From: Litoditis marina
Lineage: Eukaryota > Nematoda > Chromadorea > Rhabditida > Rhabditidae
DNA: 64,000 nucleotides
Reading direction: 5' to 3'
Assembly: GCA_964036275.1 (NCBI GenBank)
Contig: OZ038438.1
Span: forward strand, 1,866,978-1,930,977
Shown: positions 33,818 through 53,730 of the stretch, piece by piece
How the letters are laid out: each line of letters begins with the position of its first letter
How positions within the stretch are numbered: the stretch's first letter is position 1
Position numbers and translations under genes: made by a program
Notes under the pieces: generated by a model
What the model was told of the DNA's origin: nothing
Seen by the model: only the letters and a program-made list of their open reading frames with translations
The model's database searches: none

Positions 33818-35751
33818 ATGGACATATCCGCACTGAGTGATATTGAACTGCGTCAGGTCAGTTTCTTGGTTTACAGGCTTTTTATGAATGAAATCGAGCG
33901 GAACAGCACAAAAGGTTACTTGAACTGGTTTTTTGCTAAGGAAAATATGTGTCTAGGTGTGGATCGTTTCGTAATTTTCACTTTATTCTCCCGCCTGCCA
34001 ACTGATTTTATTCGTCTCGTGTTAAATACAGAGTTGCTACAAACATTTTCCGCATTTACTCTTCAGACCACTCGCCCCAAAGACCGAAATAAGACGTCCC
34101 GTGTCCTGAGAAGGTACCGGGACTGTACTGCTCTAGTGATATGCATTGCTTGAAATAGACCGCTCTGAGATGCGTTGTGGTCTGTCCGGATCAGAGAGTA
34201 TCATCAGAGCAGTACAGTCCTAGGACACGGGACGTCCCGTTTCGGTCCATAGAACGAGCGAGTGCTGAGTCAAACATCGAACCATGTGTACTAGGTGCAA
34301 TTTGATGGTATTGCTAATATCGTAGCCATCATCGCAGCCGTCGGATTGAAAATAAACAGTAGCTGACCCTCTCACGTGTTTGAAGAGGGAATATTGTTAA
34401 ATATAGATTAAAGCTAATGGTGAATATAATTAAAGAAAGTACCACTGGGTGACGGTAGCTACACGACACACGATGTTCCGAATCGTTACGACGAATCGGA
34501 TCGATTCGTAGTGTTCGTATCCACACTAGGAGTTCATATAATCCTTTTTAGTTTAACGTGGAATAATTTCTTCTTTTTCCAAAAATAGGTGTTGTCTACA
34601 AACTGTTCCATTTCAGCAGCTGGTTTTGCGGGGACTGAACCCTGGACCCGTCATTGCTTCGACTCGTCGCATATATGAACAGAAACTATATGGTCTAATC
34701 AACAAGGAAAACGGTGCGTTATTAAGTTGTTTATATGCAATGGTCAATACAGCCCATTTTTTTAAACAAGTTTTTCTCTACAGCTTCCCATCCGGAAGGA
34801 GATTTCGCCATGCGTGAGGATGGTGATCATGCTTACGTCGCCGCTGCTCCAGAAAGTTTCAACGTTTCCACCTCCAGTTCTGAAGAGGTATTATTGAATT
34901 CTTGAAAGTAGGCAAGGGTAGTATTTCCAAATAAATGGTATTGGTATTTGGTATTAATGTTTCAAAAGAGATAGTATCTTCAAATAAACAAATGGGAAGG
35001 AAATAATATAATCGGAAATCTTTTCAATCGTCCCCACCATCCCAATTCCATATTTTCGATCTAATGCATGCAACCTTCACGCTCCTCCATTTGTCAGTTC
35101 TTTGTCTTTATAATTTGTTTGCATGCGATGCCGGTGGAGAAGGAGATTGAGACTGACAAGACGGAGTCCCCTGTGCTTCATCGTCGCATCTATCCCACCC
35201 TTCAGCAGGCGGTTCCGGTTGGTCGTTTAGAGCTCCACCTCCTATGATTTCGCGATGCGATCTGATAGGAAACGCCTCCAAAGCCGTGTTTTCCCGGTCA
35301 GGGAAAATGACTGAGAAGGAAGCCGAGAGGGCATCGATTAAGATGATTTTCACGCAAACATTTTCTGATTTCGCAAGCTCAATTATATTTCAGCAAGAAG
35401 ATGACGTTGTTGTTGAGAGCGATTCTGGCTCGGATGGCGAAGAGTATTCTCGAGTTTTGTCCGAAGAAGAAATTCGTTCTGCTAATAGGGGACGTTCGCT
35501 ACGTACAAATGGCCAGGCGCAAACTGGAGAAGGGTTTGGACCTAAGGTACGATATACTTCATTATCATCAGAGCGTCGCATAGAAGTTCAGTAAACCGTG
35601 CCATTCACAAGCATAGAAGTACAGAAATTCATTTCACTTTCAGATTTTCTTCGGTGTTACCATCATTTGTGTGCTCTGCGTATTTCTGTTCTTCCTCTCG
35701 GATCACGTGAACAAGGCCACTCAAAGCAGCAACGACGATGAAGTCTTCTGA
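33818..35751 (+). CDS. emr-1: Emerin-like LEM-domain inner nuclear membrane protein
   Basis: Firm exons are 33818-33856, 34617-34713, 34784-34887, 35394-35546 and 35644-35751, giving 166 residues, the same length I recall for C. elegans EMR-1. The LEM domain fills residues 1-45: MDISALSDIELRQ, then GLNPGPVIASTRRIYEQKLY, the fold that binds the chromatin protein BAF. An acidic, Ser-rich middle follows (VESDSGSDGEEYSRVLSEEE). The C-terminus has one membrane span (IFFGVTIICVLCVFLFFL, about 132-149) and a short lumenal tail. A further phase-0 exon at about 35140-35217, with strong coding character (TDKTESPVLHRRIYPTLQQA), would lengthen the protein to 192 residues and could be alternative; its acceptor is weak. 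An acceptor at 33781-33782 precedes the start codon by 35 nt. The protein tethers chromatin at the nuclear envelope with lamin. It lies tail-to-tail with egl-30. Confidence 0.9.
34078..34250. repeat. MITE in emr-1 intron 1
   Basis: Inverted ends CAAAGACCGAAAT...GACGTCCCGTGTCCT and ATGGACCGAAACGGGACGTC share long blocks, including AGTACAGTCC and CTCTGATGATAC. The element is about 173 bp and non-coding. Exact borders are uncertain by a few bases. Confidence 0.65.
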
Positions 35752-36228
35752 TCACTCACACCGTTACGCCTAACCTAATTCCCCGTGATTTCTGATGTAT
35801 TTATATTTTGTTGTGTTGTTAGCTTTTGCGCTGAATGAATGAATGAATTCGGAGTATGTTAATTTTAATTTATTTCTGGAAAACAAACAAATTTCAATCA
35901 ATTAACCATATATCCACAAAACATGTTAGATAAGGTGAGTTCAATATCAATAATAAATATAAAATTAGAAACTATCGCAAAATTTGATACAATATCTCGA
36001 ACATAGAATGAGAGATAGAGCTGGTGCACATGATCTTCAAGAAAAGATATCACCTACATTGAGAGGAAAATGAATGGAAACAAGAAAGAGGGCGGCAGAT
36101 ATAAATATATATATTTATATATAAAAAATAAAGAAGCGATGTGCGACTAGGTAGGGCCTCAAAGTGTACATGAACCAACGATTCCTACGGCCTATATGGC
36201 CTCGAAAGACAGCACCCGGGACACGCGA
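35752..36228. other. Convergent 3' spacer between emr-1 and egl-30
   Basis: AT-rich with GAATGAATGAATGAATTC near 35834 and an AT tract near 36100-36126. It should hold both 3' UTRs. No coding signal was found. Confidence 0.6.
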
Positions 36229-43659
<7,431 letters not shown>

Positions 43660-44022
43660 TCCGACGTGCAAGAAAAGCCGAATACTACCACGAATATAGA
43701 ATTGACATCAGGTCACGGACATCACAATCACAACCGCTCTACCAACAAAGGTGATCGCTCTTGCCAGACGGCCGCCCCGCGACCGCTCGCGGGAGGCCGC
43801 ACGCAGACCCTACCGTAGTATGATTCGCTATAAGACCGTTAAGCAACGGCAACCAAATAATCTCGACTGACATAATTCCCCTTTCTTAAATTCAAGCAAT
43901 GTGATTCGCGAATATAGTATGTATAAAATCGAGTTTGTGGACGACCAAACCAGGGTAGCGGTTTGCAATAAACAACAGGAAAAACAATAACAGTTATTTA
44001 TAAAATTCAACAACAAGGCAAA
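43660..44022. promoter_or_regulatory. egl-30 promoter / rpl-27 3' spacer
   Basis: This 363-bp interval follows the rpl-27 stop and precedes the egl-30 ATG, both on the minus strand. A GC-rich palindromic stretch (CCGCCCCGCGACCGCTCGCG then GGAGG, about 43771-43800) suggests an independent egl-30 promoter rather than operon transcription from rpl-27. No canonical AATAAA for rpl-27 is visible; ATAAAT is present. Confidence 0.5.
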
Positions 44023-44635
44023 TCAGAAGCGAAGCTTGGTGAAGAACCACTTGTTCTTTCCGGTCTTGTAACGTTCCTCGAACTTGGCTTTCACCTCATG
44101 AAGTGCTCTTCTCTTCTTGGTGGGAACCTTCAGGGCTTCCTGGAATCAAATGAATTAAAAAAAACTTATAGATAAATGATGATCCAGATCTTCCTAATTG
44201 AGGCAAATATAAGAGCTGTAAAACGAGTTTCTACACACAGAGGGCCTCCAATGAAATAACAACAGACACACCTTATTGATATTGGTCTTGTCGAAAGCGA
44301 CATCAACCGAGTATCGAGTAGGCAGGATATGACTGTATGAAACAACTTTGACGAAAGGCTTCAGCTTGTTTCTCTTCTCCTGCTTCTTCTTACCCATGGC
44401 CTTGGTGACCTGAAAAAAAAGTAAATGAAAATAAGAGTAAGATTGACTGTAAAAAGTAGATCAAAAGATAGATACTCACTTTCAGGGGATATTTGTCGAT
44501 GCCAGCGATGATGGCATGAGAGTATGTCCTGTCAGTAGCACCCTCATCCTGTGCTTTGACAACAAGAGCCTTTCTTCCGGCGTACTTTCCACGGAGGACA
44601 AGAACAACCTTGCCTGGTTTCATTATTTTGCCCAT
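44023..44635 (-). CDS. rpl-27: 60S ribosomal protein L27 (eL27)
   Basis: Three exons, 44635-44480, 44409-44272 and 44139-44023, encode 136 residues, the universal eL27 length. The N-terminus [20 protein letters not shown] holds the KOW motif. The centre [20 protein letters not shown] and the C-terminus [14 protein letters not shown] are conserved in animals. All borders are GT-AG with phase 0. A TTATGTTCAG acceptor ends 7 nt before the ATG (exon edge at 44642), so the mRNA should be trans-spliced. lsg-1 ends only about 130 nt upstream on the same strand with a T-rich linker between, the geometry of a nematode operon. It forms part of the large ribosomal subunit near the peptide exit region. 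Confidence 0.98.
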
Positions 44636-44642
44636 GCTGACC

Positions 44643-44771
44643 CTGAACATAAAATAAGCAATGGCAAATACAAAGAAAGAATAATAGCATCAAAAAAACA
44701 AAGGGGTATAGAGGAATAATCATGGCAAAAACCATTGGCGAACAAATACGGTGAAATGTAAATATAACTGT
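44643..44771 (-). other. Intercistronic linker, putative lsg-1/rpl-27 operon
   Basis: The 129 nt from the lsg-1 stop to the rpl-27 trans-splice acceptor are T-rich on the coding strand (TTTGTTTTTTTGATG, TTCTTTCTTTGTATTTGCC). Nematode operons commonly space genes about 100 nt apart with a U-rich element before an SL2-type site. No AATAAA for lsg-1 is evident. Confidence 0.55.
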
Positions 44772-47700
44772 TTAATATGTCTGAACATAAATCCGACGTA
44801 TTTTCTCTTTTTTGTTCTTATTATGGTGCTTCTTATCGGAGGAAGGCGCATCATCAGTCGAAGAAGGAATCACAGATCCAGCGGGAGCGTGAATGTGAGA
44901 CTGAACCTTGCTACTCTTCACATGGGTATTGGCTGGTGAAGCCGTGAAGAACTGGGTATCCACGCGGCGCCCCTTGACATGAACTCCGTCCAAAAGTCCA
45001 CGTTTCTCCAACTGCTCCAGCTGCACCTTTCCTACTCCACATCTGGCAGTCTCTTTGGAGTAGATGAACTGATTGAATTCGTTCTGATCCTCTGACGGGG
45101 GAGCGGCAACCCATCGGACTCTTCCAGATACCACGTCCTTGATAAGAAGCCGAGCAGCACGAGAACAGTCCGGAATGCCAGAAGCTGACATGAACCCTCT
45201 CATAAAAGCCAGCGAGGTTAGCAAGTTTACTGGCGACGGCTGATCACTATCTGGTAGCATAATTGAGTATGTAGATTCGAGGAACGGAGCCGGTATCCTG
45301 GACAGCAACAAAGCAGTTGGGCCGAAGTGTTCTTTCATCTGATCAACGGGAAGAATACCTGAAGAAAAGGCAGATTAGGAAAGAGATACAAACACAACAT
45401 GAATTGAAGCGCAAAAAGTTTCGATGCAAGGCAAGCCATTCCCTGAGCATACCATTGATCGATGTATGAACACAAACTGACCATTAAGAAACATTTCATG
45501 TCTGCCGAAGGTGAAAGATGGCATCACAAGTCCAGGACAGTCGCACAAGCACAACTAAATAGAAGAACTGAAGAAACACGTGGAATAAAATTCTATCTCT
45601 ACTTCAATCGAAATATAGTTTTCATGACAACAAATATTTGTTTCAATCAAATATGAAACAAATCTCTACTAGCAATTTATGCAAGCATTCAACAGAGCCG
45701 AAAGCACTATATAACACAACCGTGTATTTTGAACCAGTTTCAGCTTACGAAAGTGATTTCGACGGAAGAGCTATGTGGGTATCAACCAAAATCTTTGTGA
45801 AGTAGCCGGATTAAACACTGACCTGGCTATCAATGTGAATTGTTTGGAAGTGCCTGGTTTTCCCGGGTGTCGCGGAAACAGACACTTTCTTTCCACCAGC
45901 GAGCTTGTTGATGGTTGAGCTTTTGCCGACATTGGGGTATCCAACCATGCCGACAACAAGTTGCCTGCAGCCAGGCTCGTCCGAAGCATGACCCATGTTC
46001 TTCAGAAGATTCACTAGATCGTCTTTGGAGTTGAGGAAAGAACAAGAGCCAGATGGTCCAGGAGTCGCAGTGCAATCTTCTTCAACGGTCAACTCGTCAA
46101 TCGTCGGCAACTCCTCGAGAGCAGACCTGACAAAAAAGAACATTTACATCTTTACCTGCAAAACCGAGAAGTGCAATATAGTCGTTACACGGCATGATGA
46201 AACGGACGCATTTTCACGAAACTTTTGAATCAAGCGCTCATGCTTACAATTTGGGAATTAACGTAATAACAAGCCGTAACTCGGACTGACCAAAAAACTG
46301 CATTGATATTGTTCTTCTGAAAGTATGATGCCCAGAGATCCTGTTGTTCTTTCTCGAGAAGATCAGCTTTGTTCACAAGCAAAAGAATTTGCTTGGCGGG
46401 GTCCACTTCCTTCACATAATCATCTAGATCCTTACTGCGGAAGAGTAGGGGGTTTCTGGCATCCACTATCTGGAAGACCGGAACAATGAAAATGCAATGA
46501 AAAAAGTTTAGCAAAACAGGTCTAAAAACAGAGTAACTCTAAGAAAGATGGTGTGGGGCAATGCTACGCGAAGGTCGCTAATTGATATGAAGGAAAGTGC
46601 TAAAACAGCAAGAGAGAAACAGTACCTGGACAACAAGATCACTCCGCTCCACTACTCTCCAAAGCTCCCTCCACATATCTGGATTTCGTTCAAATGGAGT
46701 TAGAGCAAGGCCGTCCACCTTTAAAAAATTAAAATGAATAGACGGTAGTAAGAAATTTCGCAACAACTGGTATAAAAATGAGGAAGACAGAACAAATTGC
46801 CTCAGCAACTGGTATAAAAATTAGGAGAGAAAAACAACGAACTTCTTGAAGTTCCGACAGATCTGTTCGCCATTTGAGAAAATTTTCGTTCTCTAGCGAA
46901 GTCAATTCTTCAACAGTGTTCCACAGATGGCGGGCGGGCCTTCTGGGAATTTTCAAACGGTGCTCATACTGCTTTTGAAGTTCAGTGTTGTTCTTCAGGT
47001 CAACTCGAGAAGGAACCACGATTGCAGTTTCTCTGGAAGTGAAAAAAAAATTGCGAATCTGAAAAAAAACGAATTCAACAACAGCAGGCTCATTTGCGAC
47101 GACGACAATTCTGAACAATTGTATCCATTGCATCCCTTCAATCGCCTCAAACGAATACTGAGTTTCTTTCTGCCAATCCAGAGGGAAATGAGTCTAACCA
47201 AACTATGGGGAAAACATAATTTTTACAACTGGAAGTAACACGTTCATAAAAAAACAAAAAAATAAGTCGTGAATCAAAACGAACATGAAATATAAATGGA
47301 GGCAAAAATAATAATCGTACTCACTAACTTCTCAATCACTCGAAACTGATCCCTCTCCGCTGTGAACTCAGTTCCAGCTAATTGAGCTTTGGCGAGAAAC
47401 TCTTCAAGACTAGTTTCGTCAGTGACGGAATCAATGTATTTCTTCTCCTCCTAAAGATCACATAATTAGTTTTCGACCATCTGCTGGCAGGATTTCTTGC
47501 CGCCCGAAAAGCCCGAAAATTTAGAATTGAAGTGCACTTGCAATAGAATTCAGAATCACAAATCGTTAGATACAGAAACTGCTATATTAGGACTAGGTAC
47601 GAACATCAAAATACTCTGACAATAACAAAAATCGTAAAAACAAGGACTATTTTCTTGAAAAATATATAACTCACCTTGTCCAGAAATGCCGGATTTTCGA

Positions 47701-47827
47701 TGTCGTTACCATCCCACTTCGCTCTTTGATGAGACTTTCTGTTTTTATCGCGCTCGTTACTGAGCGAATTTCCGAGAGACTTGTTGAGGCCAGTCGGCTT
47801 CTTGTTTGATACCCTCCTTTTCGTCAT
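44772..47827 (-). CDS. lsg-1: Large subunit GTPase 1 (LSG1), circularly permuted GTPase
   Basis: Eight exons, in coding order: 47827-47675, 47450-47329, 47032-46843, 46718-46626, 46469-46291, 46126-45823, 45554-45482, 45358-44772, encoding 566 residues. The GTPase motifs come in permuted order: G4 LLLVNKADLL near 219, then G1 VGYPNVGKSS near 310, then G3 CDCPGLVMPS near 353, the signature of the YRG/LSG1 family. Other conserved blocks are LTPFERNPDMWRELWRVVER, QIVDARNPLLFRSKDLDDYV, VSVSATPGKTRHFQT and a basic tail ending KNKKEKIRRIY. The exon 5/6 junction was chosen because it yields FWSALEE, as in human LSG1. LSG1 works in the cytoplasm to release the export adaptor NMD3 from pre-60S subunits. 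It is shorter than human LSG1 because the acidic insert before G1 is reduced. An acceptor TTTTTAG lies 6 nt before the ATG. Confidence 0.96.
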
Positions 47828-48407
47828 GATGAACTAAAAACTACCAATATCGCTAACAACAACTTATCATGGTCGAGCAGATGAAAAAAAACTTAAAACG
47901 TGCAAAAATAAACGACCAAATTTTAGGCCAAGCAAAGAAATTCACAATGTTTTGAAGGACTAAATTACATTCCTACCGTATGCTAATAATAATCGCTTCT
48001 AGACCGAGCTCAACTGATTAGTCCTATAAGTTCAGACTTCTTAAGGATAATTTTTTCTCTTCTATAATTTTTCTAAACAGTTTTCTTAATTTTTATAAAC
48101 AAGTTTACAACCATTTGAAGCGCAGGAGTTCAAAGCAACTGTTAGATTTCTCAATCGTTACCTTGTTCGAGACAAAGCTGTCAACATATAAGCAAAAAGT
48201 AACACACTTATTATGTGAGAGATTTTTATATTATTATTGTTCTTAGGAATGAGCCTCATTTTGATTAGTTAAATTCTTGCTCAAGGTGTATATCTTTGAC
48301 AAACTAAACGCTTTTCTCAAATGACACTTGTTCATGTATACATTGTTAATGTAAATCAGGTAAGCTATTTGTGAATTGATGAGTAGAAACGAATATTTTA
48401 CTTGTAG
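47828..48407. promoter_or_regulatory. Divergent promoter of lsg-1 and mrpl-34
   Basis: A 580-bp AT-rich spacer separates two outward-facing starts. Each start is preceded by a splice acceptor (minus strand at about 47834; plus strand TTGTAG ending at 48407). No TATA box or repeat was recognised. Confidence 0.5.
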
Positions 48408-48665
48408 ATGTTGCGTCAATTGCTACAACCAGGAGCATTGAATCAGATGACAGTCCGTTGGAATTGTCCATGGCATCGAAACAGTTTCCGTCCATGCTTC
48501 TTCCCGTTCAAAATGCAAGAGAAGTTGAATGTGGACACTATTGAAAAGCGAACGAAGACACGTGGTGGACGTCTGATGCTTATGAGACGAGTACTCCGTG
48601 AGCAACCATTCCTTGGTTATGTTACCAAGCCCGAAAAATCAACAAAGATCTCCTTCCCGTTGTAA
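48408..48665 (+). CDS. mrpl-34: Mitochondrial ribosomal protein bL34m
   Basis: A single exon encodes 85 residues starting MLRQLLQPGALNQMTVRWNC. The conserved part, KRTKTRGGRLMLMRRVLREQ (about 47-66), matches the bL34 core, in which an R/K-rich stretch is followed by a Gly-containing turn and RRxLR. The N-terminus is basic and lacks acidic residues, as expected for mitochondrial import. The ATG directly abuts an acceptor (TTACTTGTAG at 48398-48407), an extreme trans-splice position giving almost no native 5' UTR. It is slightly longer than bacterial L34 at both ends. The stop lies 56 bp from the convergent stop of chaf-2, so the 3' UTRs must be short or overlap. Confidence 0.85.
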   Translation: MLRQLLQPGALNQMTVRWNCPWHRNSFRPCFFPFKMQEKLNVDTIEKRTKTRGGRLMLMRRVLREQPFLGYVTKPEKSTKISFPL

Positions 48666-48721
48666 TATTTGTTTATTCTCACAGTTCATAAAGTATAGAC
48701 ACGTATCAGGTATTCTCACTA

Positions 48722-51700
48722 TCATTCGTCAACAGTGACAAGATTCACCCTTTTCTTCTTGATCGGCTCAGTGTTGCTGTTCACTCTGAAAAATGTAAAT
48801 TTGTAATACATAGTGCGTTTCGAGGCAAATTCATTATTCTTGCTCAGTTTATTGGCACTGCCGGGAATGAATGAACTTCATTCATCATATACATAGTACT
48901 ATATAAAACAAAAAAGAACGGACTATAAAATGAAAAGATTGATAAATTGACTATATTAATAGAGTAAAAAGGGTTAAGAGAGATATACTTATATAAATGA
49001 ATAATTTATTCATATATAAGGCAAAGCTCCTATTTATTCCACTTCGTTCTGCTTTTCTGAGGTTTGAAAAAAAATTTCGTTCTGAGTTTGAGAAAAACTT
49101 AGACAAAATCGATTACCAACTTGACGCAACATATTATTAATACTCCTCCTGCTTATTTTTTGTGATTCAAACTCAAAAATACCTCTGACTACTCTCTGTT
49201 TCCACTGGAGAGCTTGGAACGGAGGTTTCTTTCTTCAGGAACCTTAGCAGGCCGCCACTCTTTGGTGTGATCGGGGCAGGTTTCGGCGTAATAGGTGCAG
49301 GAGATCCGCGCAGCGAAGTCATTTTCGATGGTGTCACGTTCTTAGCTTCCACATCTAGAAAAAAAAAAGATTGCTTATTTCATGAAACATTATTTACAAA
49401 GAACGAATGAATGATTATGTCGCAGGACAGTAAGATATATATTTACTGCCGCGTAGTTCCAGAAAAAAAAGTGTATAGACGATGTTTCGGTTTCTATCAC
49501 CTGGGTGATTCATTCTTCAAACCACGTGAAAAGGATTTTGTCTGCATTGACTGCAAACAATGCGAGCCATGGATTTTTCCATCTGCTTAGCCCTAAATTG
49601 TTCATAAAACCTTTGGTGACTCTTTGGCAAATCTATTGTATGCTGTTCTAACTGGCCAAATCAACAACAGTACCGCCATTCTCACTTACCAGCTCTAAAA
49701 AACTAAACAACAACAAAAAACTTACTTTTCTCTTTTCGTTCTTTCTTGGCTCTGCTCTTAATCAACTGCGGCGAAGATGGACATTGAAAAGTACTGGGAG
49801 CAACATCAAGCTGGAAGTCCACGGTAGTCAACTGCCATTATTCATAACAACACTCGCTGCATTTCCAGAATAGAACTGCTATCAATATGTGACTTAATCC
49901 CACGTAATTTCCATCAATTTTACATCTAGTGCTTACAAAGTTTACAAAAAAAACGGGTATCAACGTAAACTAACCGGAGTACCCCACTCCTTGATATTGA
50001 GCTTCAGGAAACTGCAATAGCCTTCCATAGACGAAATTATCACATTCTTGCCATCACTGGTCCATGCAGCTTCCGTAATATTGTTGTAATGAATATTCTC
50101 GACTAGCCCGATAGGGTATGAATGTTGACTGTCATAAAATATCACAGAATCCTTCGTCAGCACAAGCCACACGAGGCGGTACGGCAGCCTGAATAATCTT
50201 GAGGGTATGATTTATCCGTTCATGACATCATTAGCGCACAGTGCAATGTTGTGATTTCAAAATACGAAACGCGCTCATCTGGCCAGAATGCGACATAAAT
50301 ATCAACAAAAATTATTGCAACGGTCGTATTTTTATAAATAGGTCAGGAGACTCGTATTTGTAGATATATCGACATACCCGATGAAGTTGATATCAGACTC
50401 CTCCCTCAGCTTGAAGATTATCGGATTGAAGCGAACAACAAAGGTAGGTTTGTCCGAAGGCAGTACAATAGCAGGTCGGTCTCTACAAGAGAAGCCTGAT
50501 CAATAGTGTAACTCTGTAATCAATAAAACTTCAATAGTTCATCAGAGACACGTACCTATCCAGCTCCCAGCGCTTGAATACGAGAGTCCCATGCACGTCG
50601 TCTGCTCCAACTTCCAGCCGTCCACCTTTAAACAAATTTTGAAAACAACCCTTCAAGCGAAATTTGCTTGAGTAAGGCAACTTTGCTGTCCACGGATGGA
50701 TCAGCTGGGTGCCCAACTACTTGAAACCCGGTAAAAATATATAGATAATAGTATACAATTTGTCAGGGTAATTGAAATTCAGGTTGAAAATGAGGTGGAT
50801 CCCTGCAGCATAACAGTGGGACAGTAAATAGTAAACAAGTTATGAAGAAAACGCGTACTTGAAAGTTCAAACACAGAATGTAGCCTCTCACATGAAACAA
50901 CGACAAGTTTCATTGCTGTGAGCACCAAGAACACTCATATACGAAAAGTGTAAACATTACATGGAGCGATGATGAGCTGTCCACACGGAGAGAAGCTGAC
51001 TCCACGTTGGAAGAACATCAATTGATCATCGTGAAACAGTTTGTACGTCTGAATTTAAACTGCTAGAATATCGAGTAGGATTTGAACTTATTATTCTAGA
51101 ACGTTTTTGAGGCCAAGCATCCCCTTGATCGAGAGCCACTTGAGTGAAAATAAAATGAAAAGTCTCATTCAACTCGAACCTTTTCTTCCAAAGTAGTAGA
51201 GCAAATGTTGGTGGCTGGCAACTCAGTTACACCGAAGCATCTCAGCTTAGTTCCTTTGCTGGCGTCCAACAAATCCATTTTGCGGTCGGTCGACATTGTA
51301 ACCAAGTATTTTCCGAGTGGATCCCAGGATATGCCATTAGGGAAATGACGAAGATGTCCCACACATACCATACGCTTGCCTGAAAAAGTTTGATGTCAAA
51401 ACGGTTCATACACAAGTGAAGTTTAATCTAGCTTGGTAAAGATTGGTCCAATCAGTATAATGTAAAACATGTAAATGTATGTATAATAGGTCAAGCTCTG
51501 ATAGCGATAACACGAACCCGTTAGTGCTTCGTGGACCAAGACAGAGTCATCATTCGAAACAGATGCGAGATATTTTCCACAAGGACTCCAGCACAATGCT
51601 GTGACGTCGCTTTCGTGGTTCAAGACCTGAAGATATAGCGGTAATCAGCTAACTACATTCAGCTCTCGGGGGCAACTACGTAACATAACCGTTTAGCAAT

Positions 51701-53211
51701 ACAGAAATAATGAGGGCAGATAGAAATTGATATCTCAAATTAATCTGAAACCGAGCGAGCAGCGCCACAGTGCCAACTATTATATTACGTGACTTGCGCC
51801 CGTACACAGATTCTCGAAGCTACAATGGCAGCCGATAGAGCTACTAGTGTGGAGTTAAAATTGATTGAAGAATACAATGTTATCGTACTTTTAGCCAACT
51901 TAGACCACATATGAAAAGTTGTATACTGTATGAGCAAGGCGAACCAAAAGTTCAATATCCTAGTCGAAGATAATCTCTCGAAAATACATTAGTGAATACG
52001 GCCACGGGTCAGAAAATAAGACCGTTCTATTCTGTCCACAGAAAAGCACTTTGTATTATCACTAAAACACTAGTTCTAAAGAAGACCCAAATCAATTATT
52101 TTAACCTAATCCAATATGAGCGTTACTTCGCGTTAGTTCTAACGATAACAACACACCAACCTTGATTCTAACCCAATTTTCCTTATTCGGAGGTAGATCT
52201 TCTGAGGGCAGCTGACATGCCGGCTGATCTGACAACTGCCAAACTGCGATCCTTCCATGACAATCGCCAGAAGCGAGAAGATTGACTAGAATAGAATTTC
52301 TGAAGGAGATGTGATGTTTTGATTGAATACATATTGTATAGTGTACTATAACAATAGTCGAAGTCAAGTTACAGTTCGTGCGAGCTGACATAGTGGGACA
52401 AGATACGATAGTTTGCTGGTATATGTGATGTCAAGGTTTATGTTATAGGACAAGGCAGGATTTAGACACGAAACGTTCCAAGCTCACAAAACACTTAAAA
52501 TTTTTACAATTTCTAGTTATCGTCCCTTAAAAACAATGAAGATCCACGCACTATGTCGGGGATCTTCTTTTTGTTCTCCTCACACCATGTTGCGTGCTTC
52601 ATTGTTCTCGACCTTTATAACAAGTAGTTGAGAACTCACATTCAGGATTCTGGCAGAACTTCACTTGATTCACAGCGGCATTGTGAGCTGAGAGACTAGC
52701 TACAAAATGTACAGCCAATGGAGCCACTTCTAGGTTTACTTTCTCGAACTCAAATTCCCAAATTCGAACCTAAAGAGCACATAATGAAACCGAGCTAGTC
52801 ATGGAATGTATATTAGTATCATAAACATGAAAAAAACAATATTCCACAATATGAATCATTTACCAGAAAATCGTTTGAAAGCAGCGTTAACGTTTATGTA
52901 TTCCGTAAATTTCGTTGAAATTGGCTGAAGCTCGTCTCCATTATAGGCTGGAGTGTCCGGGGACAAAAACTTATATTGTTCTTTTCGCAATATAGACACA
53001 TTTCAATTTAGGTTGGAAATAGGCCACGCCCCCCTTGTCGGGAGAGGACTGAATAGCGAAACCCTCGTATGGTACTCATTTGGAAACTAACCTCATTTTG
53101 TACACTAGATGTAACAAATTTGTATTTCCCATTACTGCAACTTGGATGTATATCAACTGACAACAAGGCTTTGCGATCATGATAGAAAATTTCCGGCATA
53201 TAATGATCCAT
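48722..53211 (-). CDS. chaf-2: Chromatin assembly factor 1 p60 subunit (CHAF1B)
   Basis: Twelve exons, in coding order: 53211-53092, 52769-52640, 52285-52161, 51626-51518, 51379-51180, 51048-50961, 50625-50556, 50482-50378, 50188-49975, 49810-49726, 49354-49183, 48785-48722. All phases agree and give 493 residues. WD40 repeats fill about 1-385. Family-specific pieces include MPEIFYHDRKALLSVDIHP, NKENWVRIK, NGISWDPLGKYLVTMSTDR, FHDDQLMFFQRGVSFSPCG, LPYRLVWLVLTKDSVIFYDS and WTSDGKNVIISSMEGYCSF, each with a counterpart in human CHAF1B. The tail is Ser/Pro/Lys-rich (TPKPAPITPKSGG) and ends KKKRVNLVTVDE, resembling the ASF1-binding B-domain region. The complex deposits H3-H4 on newly replicated DNA. 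An acceptor TATTCCAG precedes the ATG by 4 nt. The gene starts 520 bp from the edge of a large satellite array. Confidence 0.95.
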
Positions 53212-53730
53212 GCTGCTGGAATAGAAATGCCAATAATCCTACGAATTTCGAATAAAAATCAAGATTGATTGTCACTTGTCACAATGATGGATAAAAGACT
53301 TGGATAAAAAATTTGTTAACACTCACTTTTTTACGGAATAAAGTAGTCATATATATCTAAATAAGCGACTAATGATAACATCTTCTAAATTCGAGCTAAG
53401 TCATTTTAAAACGCTTATAAATTGAAATATACAATAATGTATAACGAAACCTAAAAGCTGTTCACAAATTTTTCAAAATGGAAAACTAAAGACTGTTCAA
53501 ATGATTTCGATTCGCGCGCAATAATTTTCATTGAGCACCGTAATCTAAAAATATCCTACGTGAGATTTTAGTGTTGACGTCGGGAATTGACTCATATGAT
53601 AACTTTATTCCGTAGAAAAGCGAGTGGTCACTAAAAGGAGAACAGCAAAAATGAAAACACAACAAGAAGAAACAGAACATAATAGAATCTAGATCGTCAC
53701 GTCATAACAAACACCGACAAAACAATATAT
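53212..53730. other. chaf-2 upstream region bordering the satellite
   Basis: AT-rich sequence with no coding signal. It includes 53602-53688, the 90-bp segment similar to the emr-1 upstream region (33646-33735), followed by a short unique stretch before the first satellite monomer. Confidence 0.55.
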
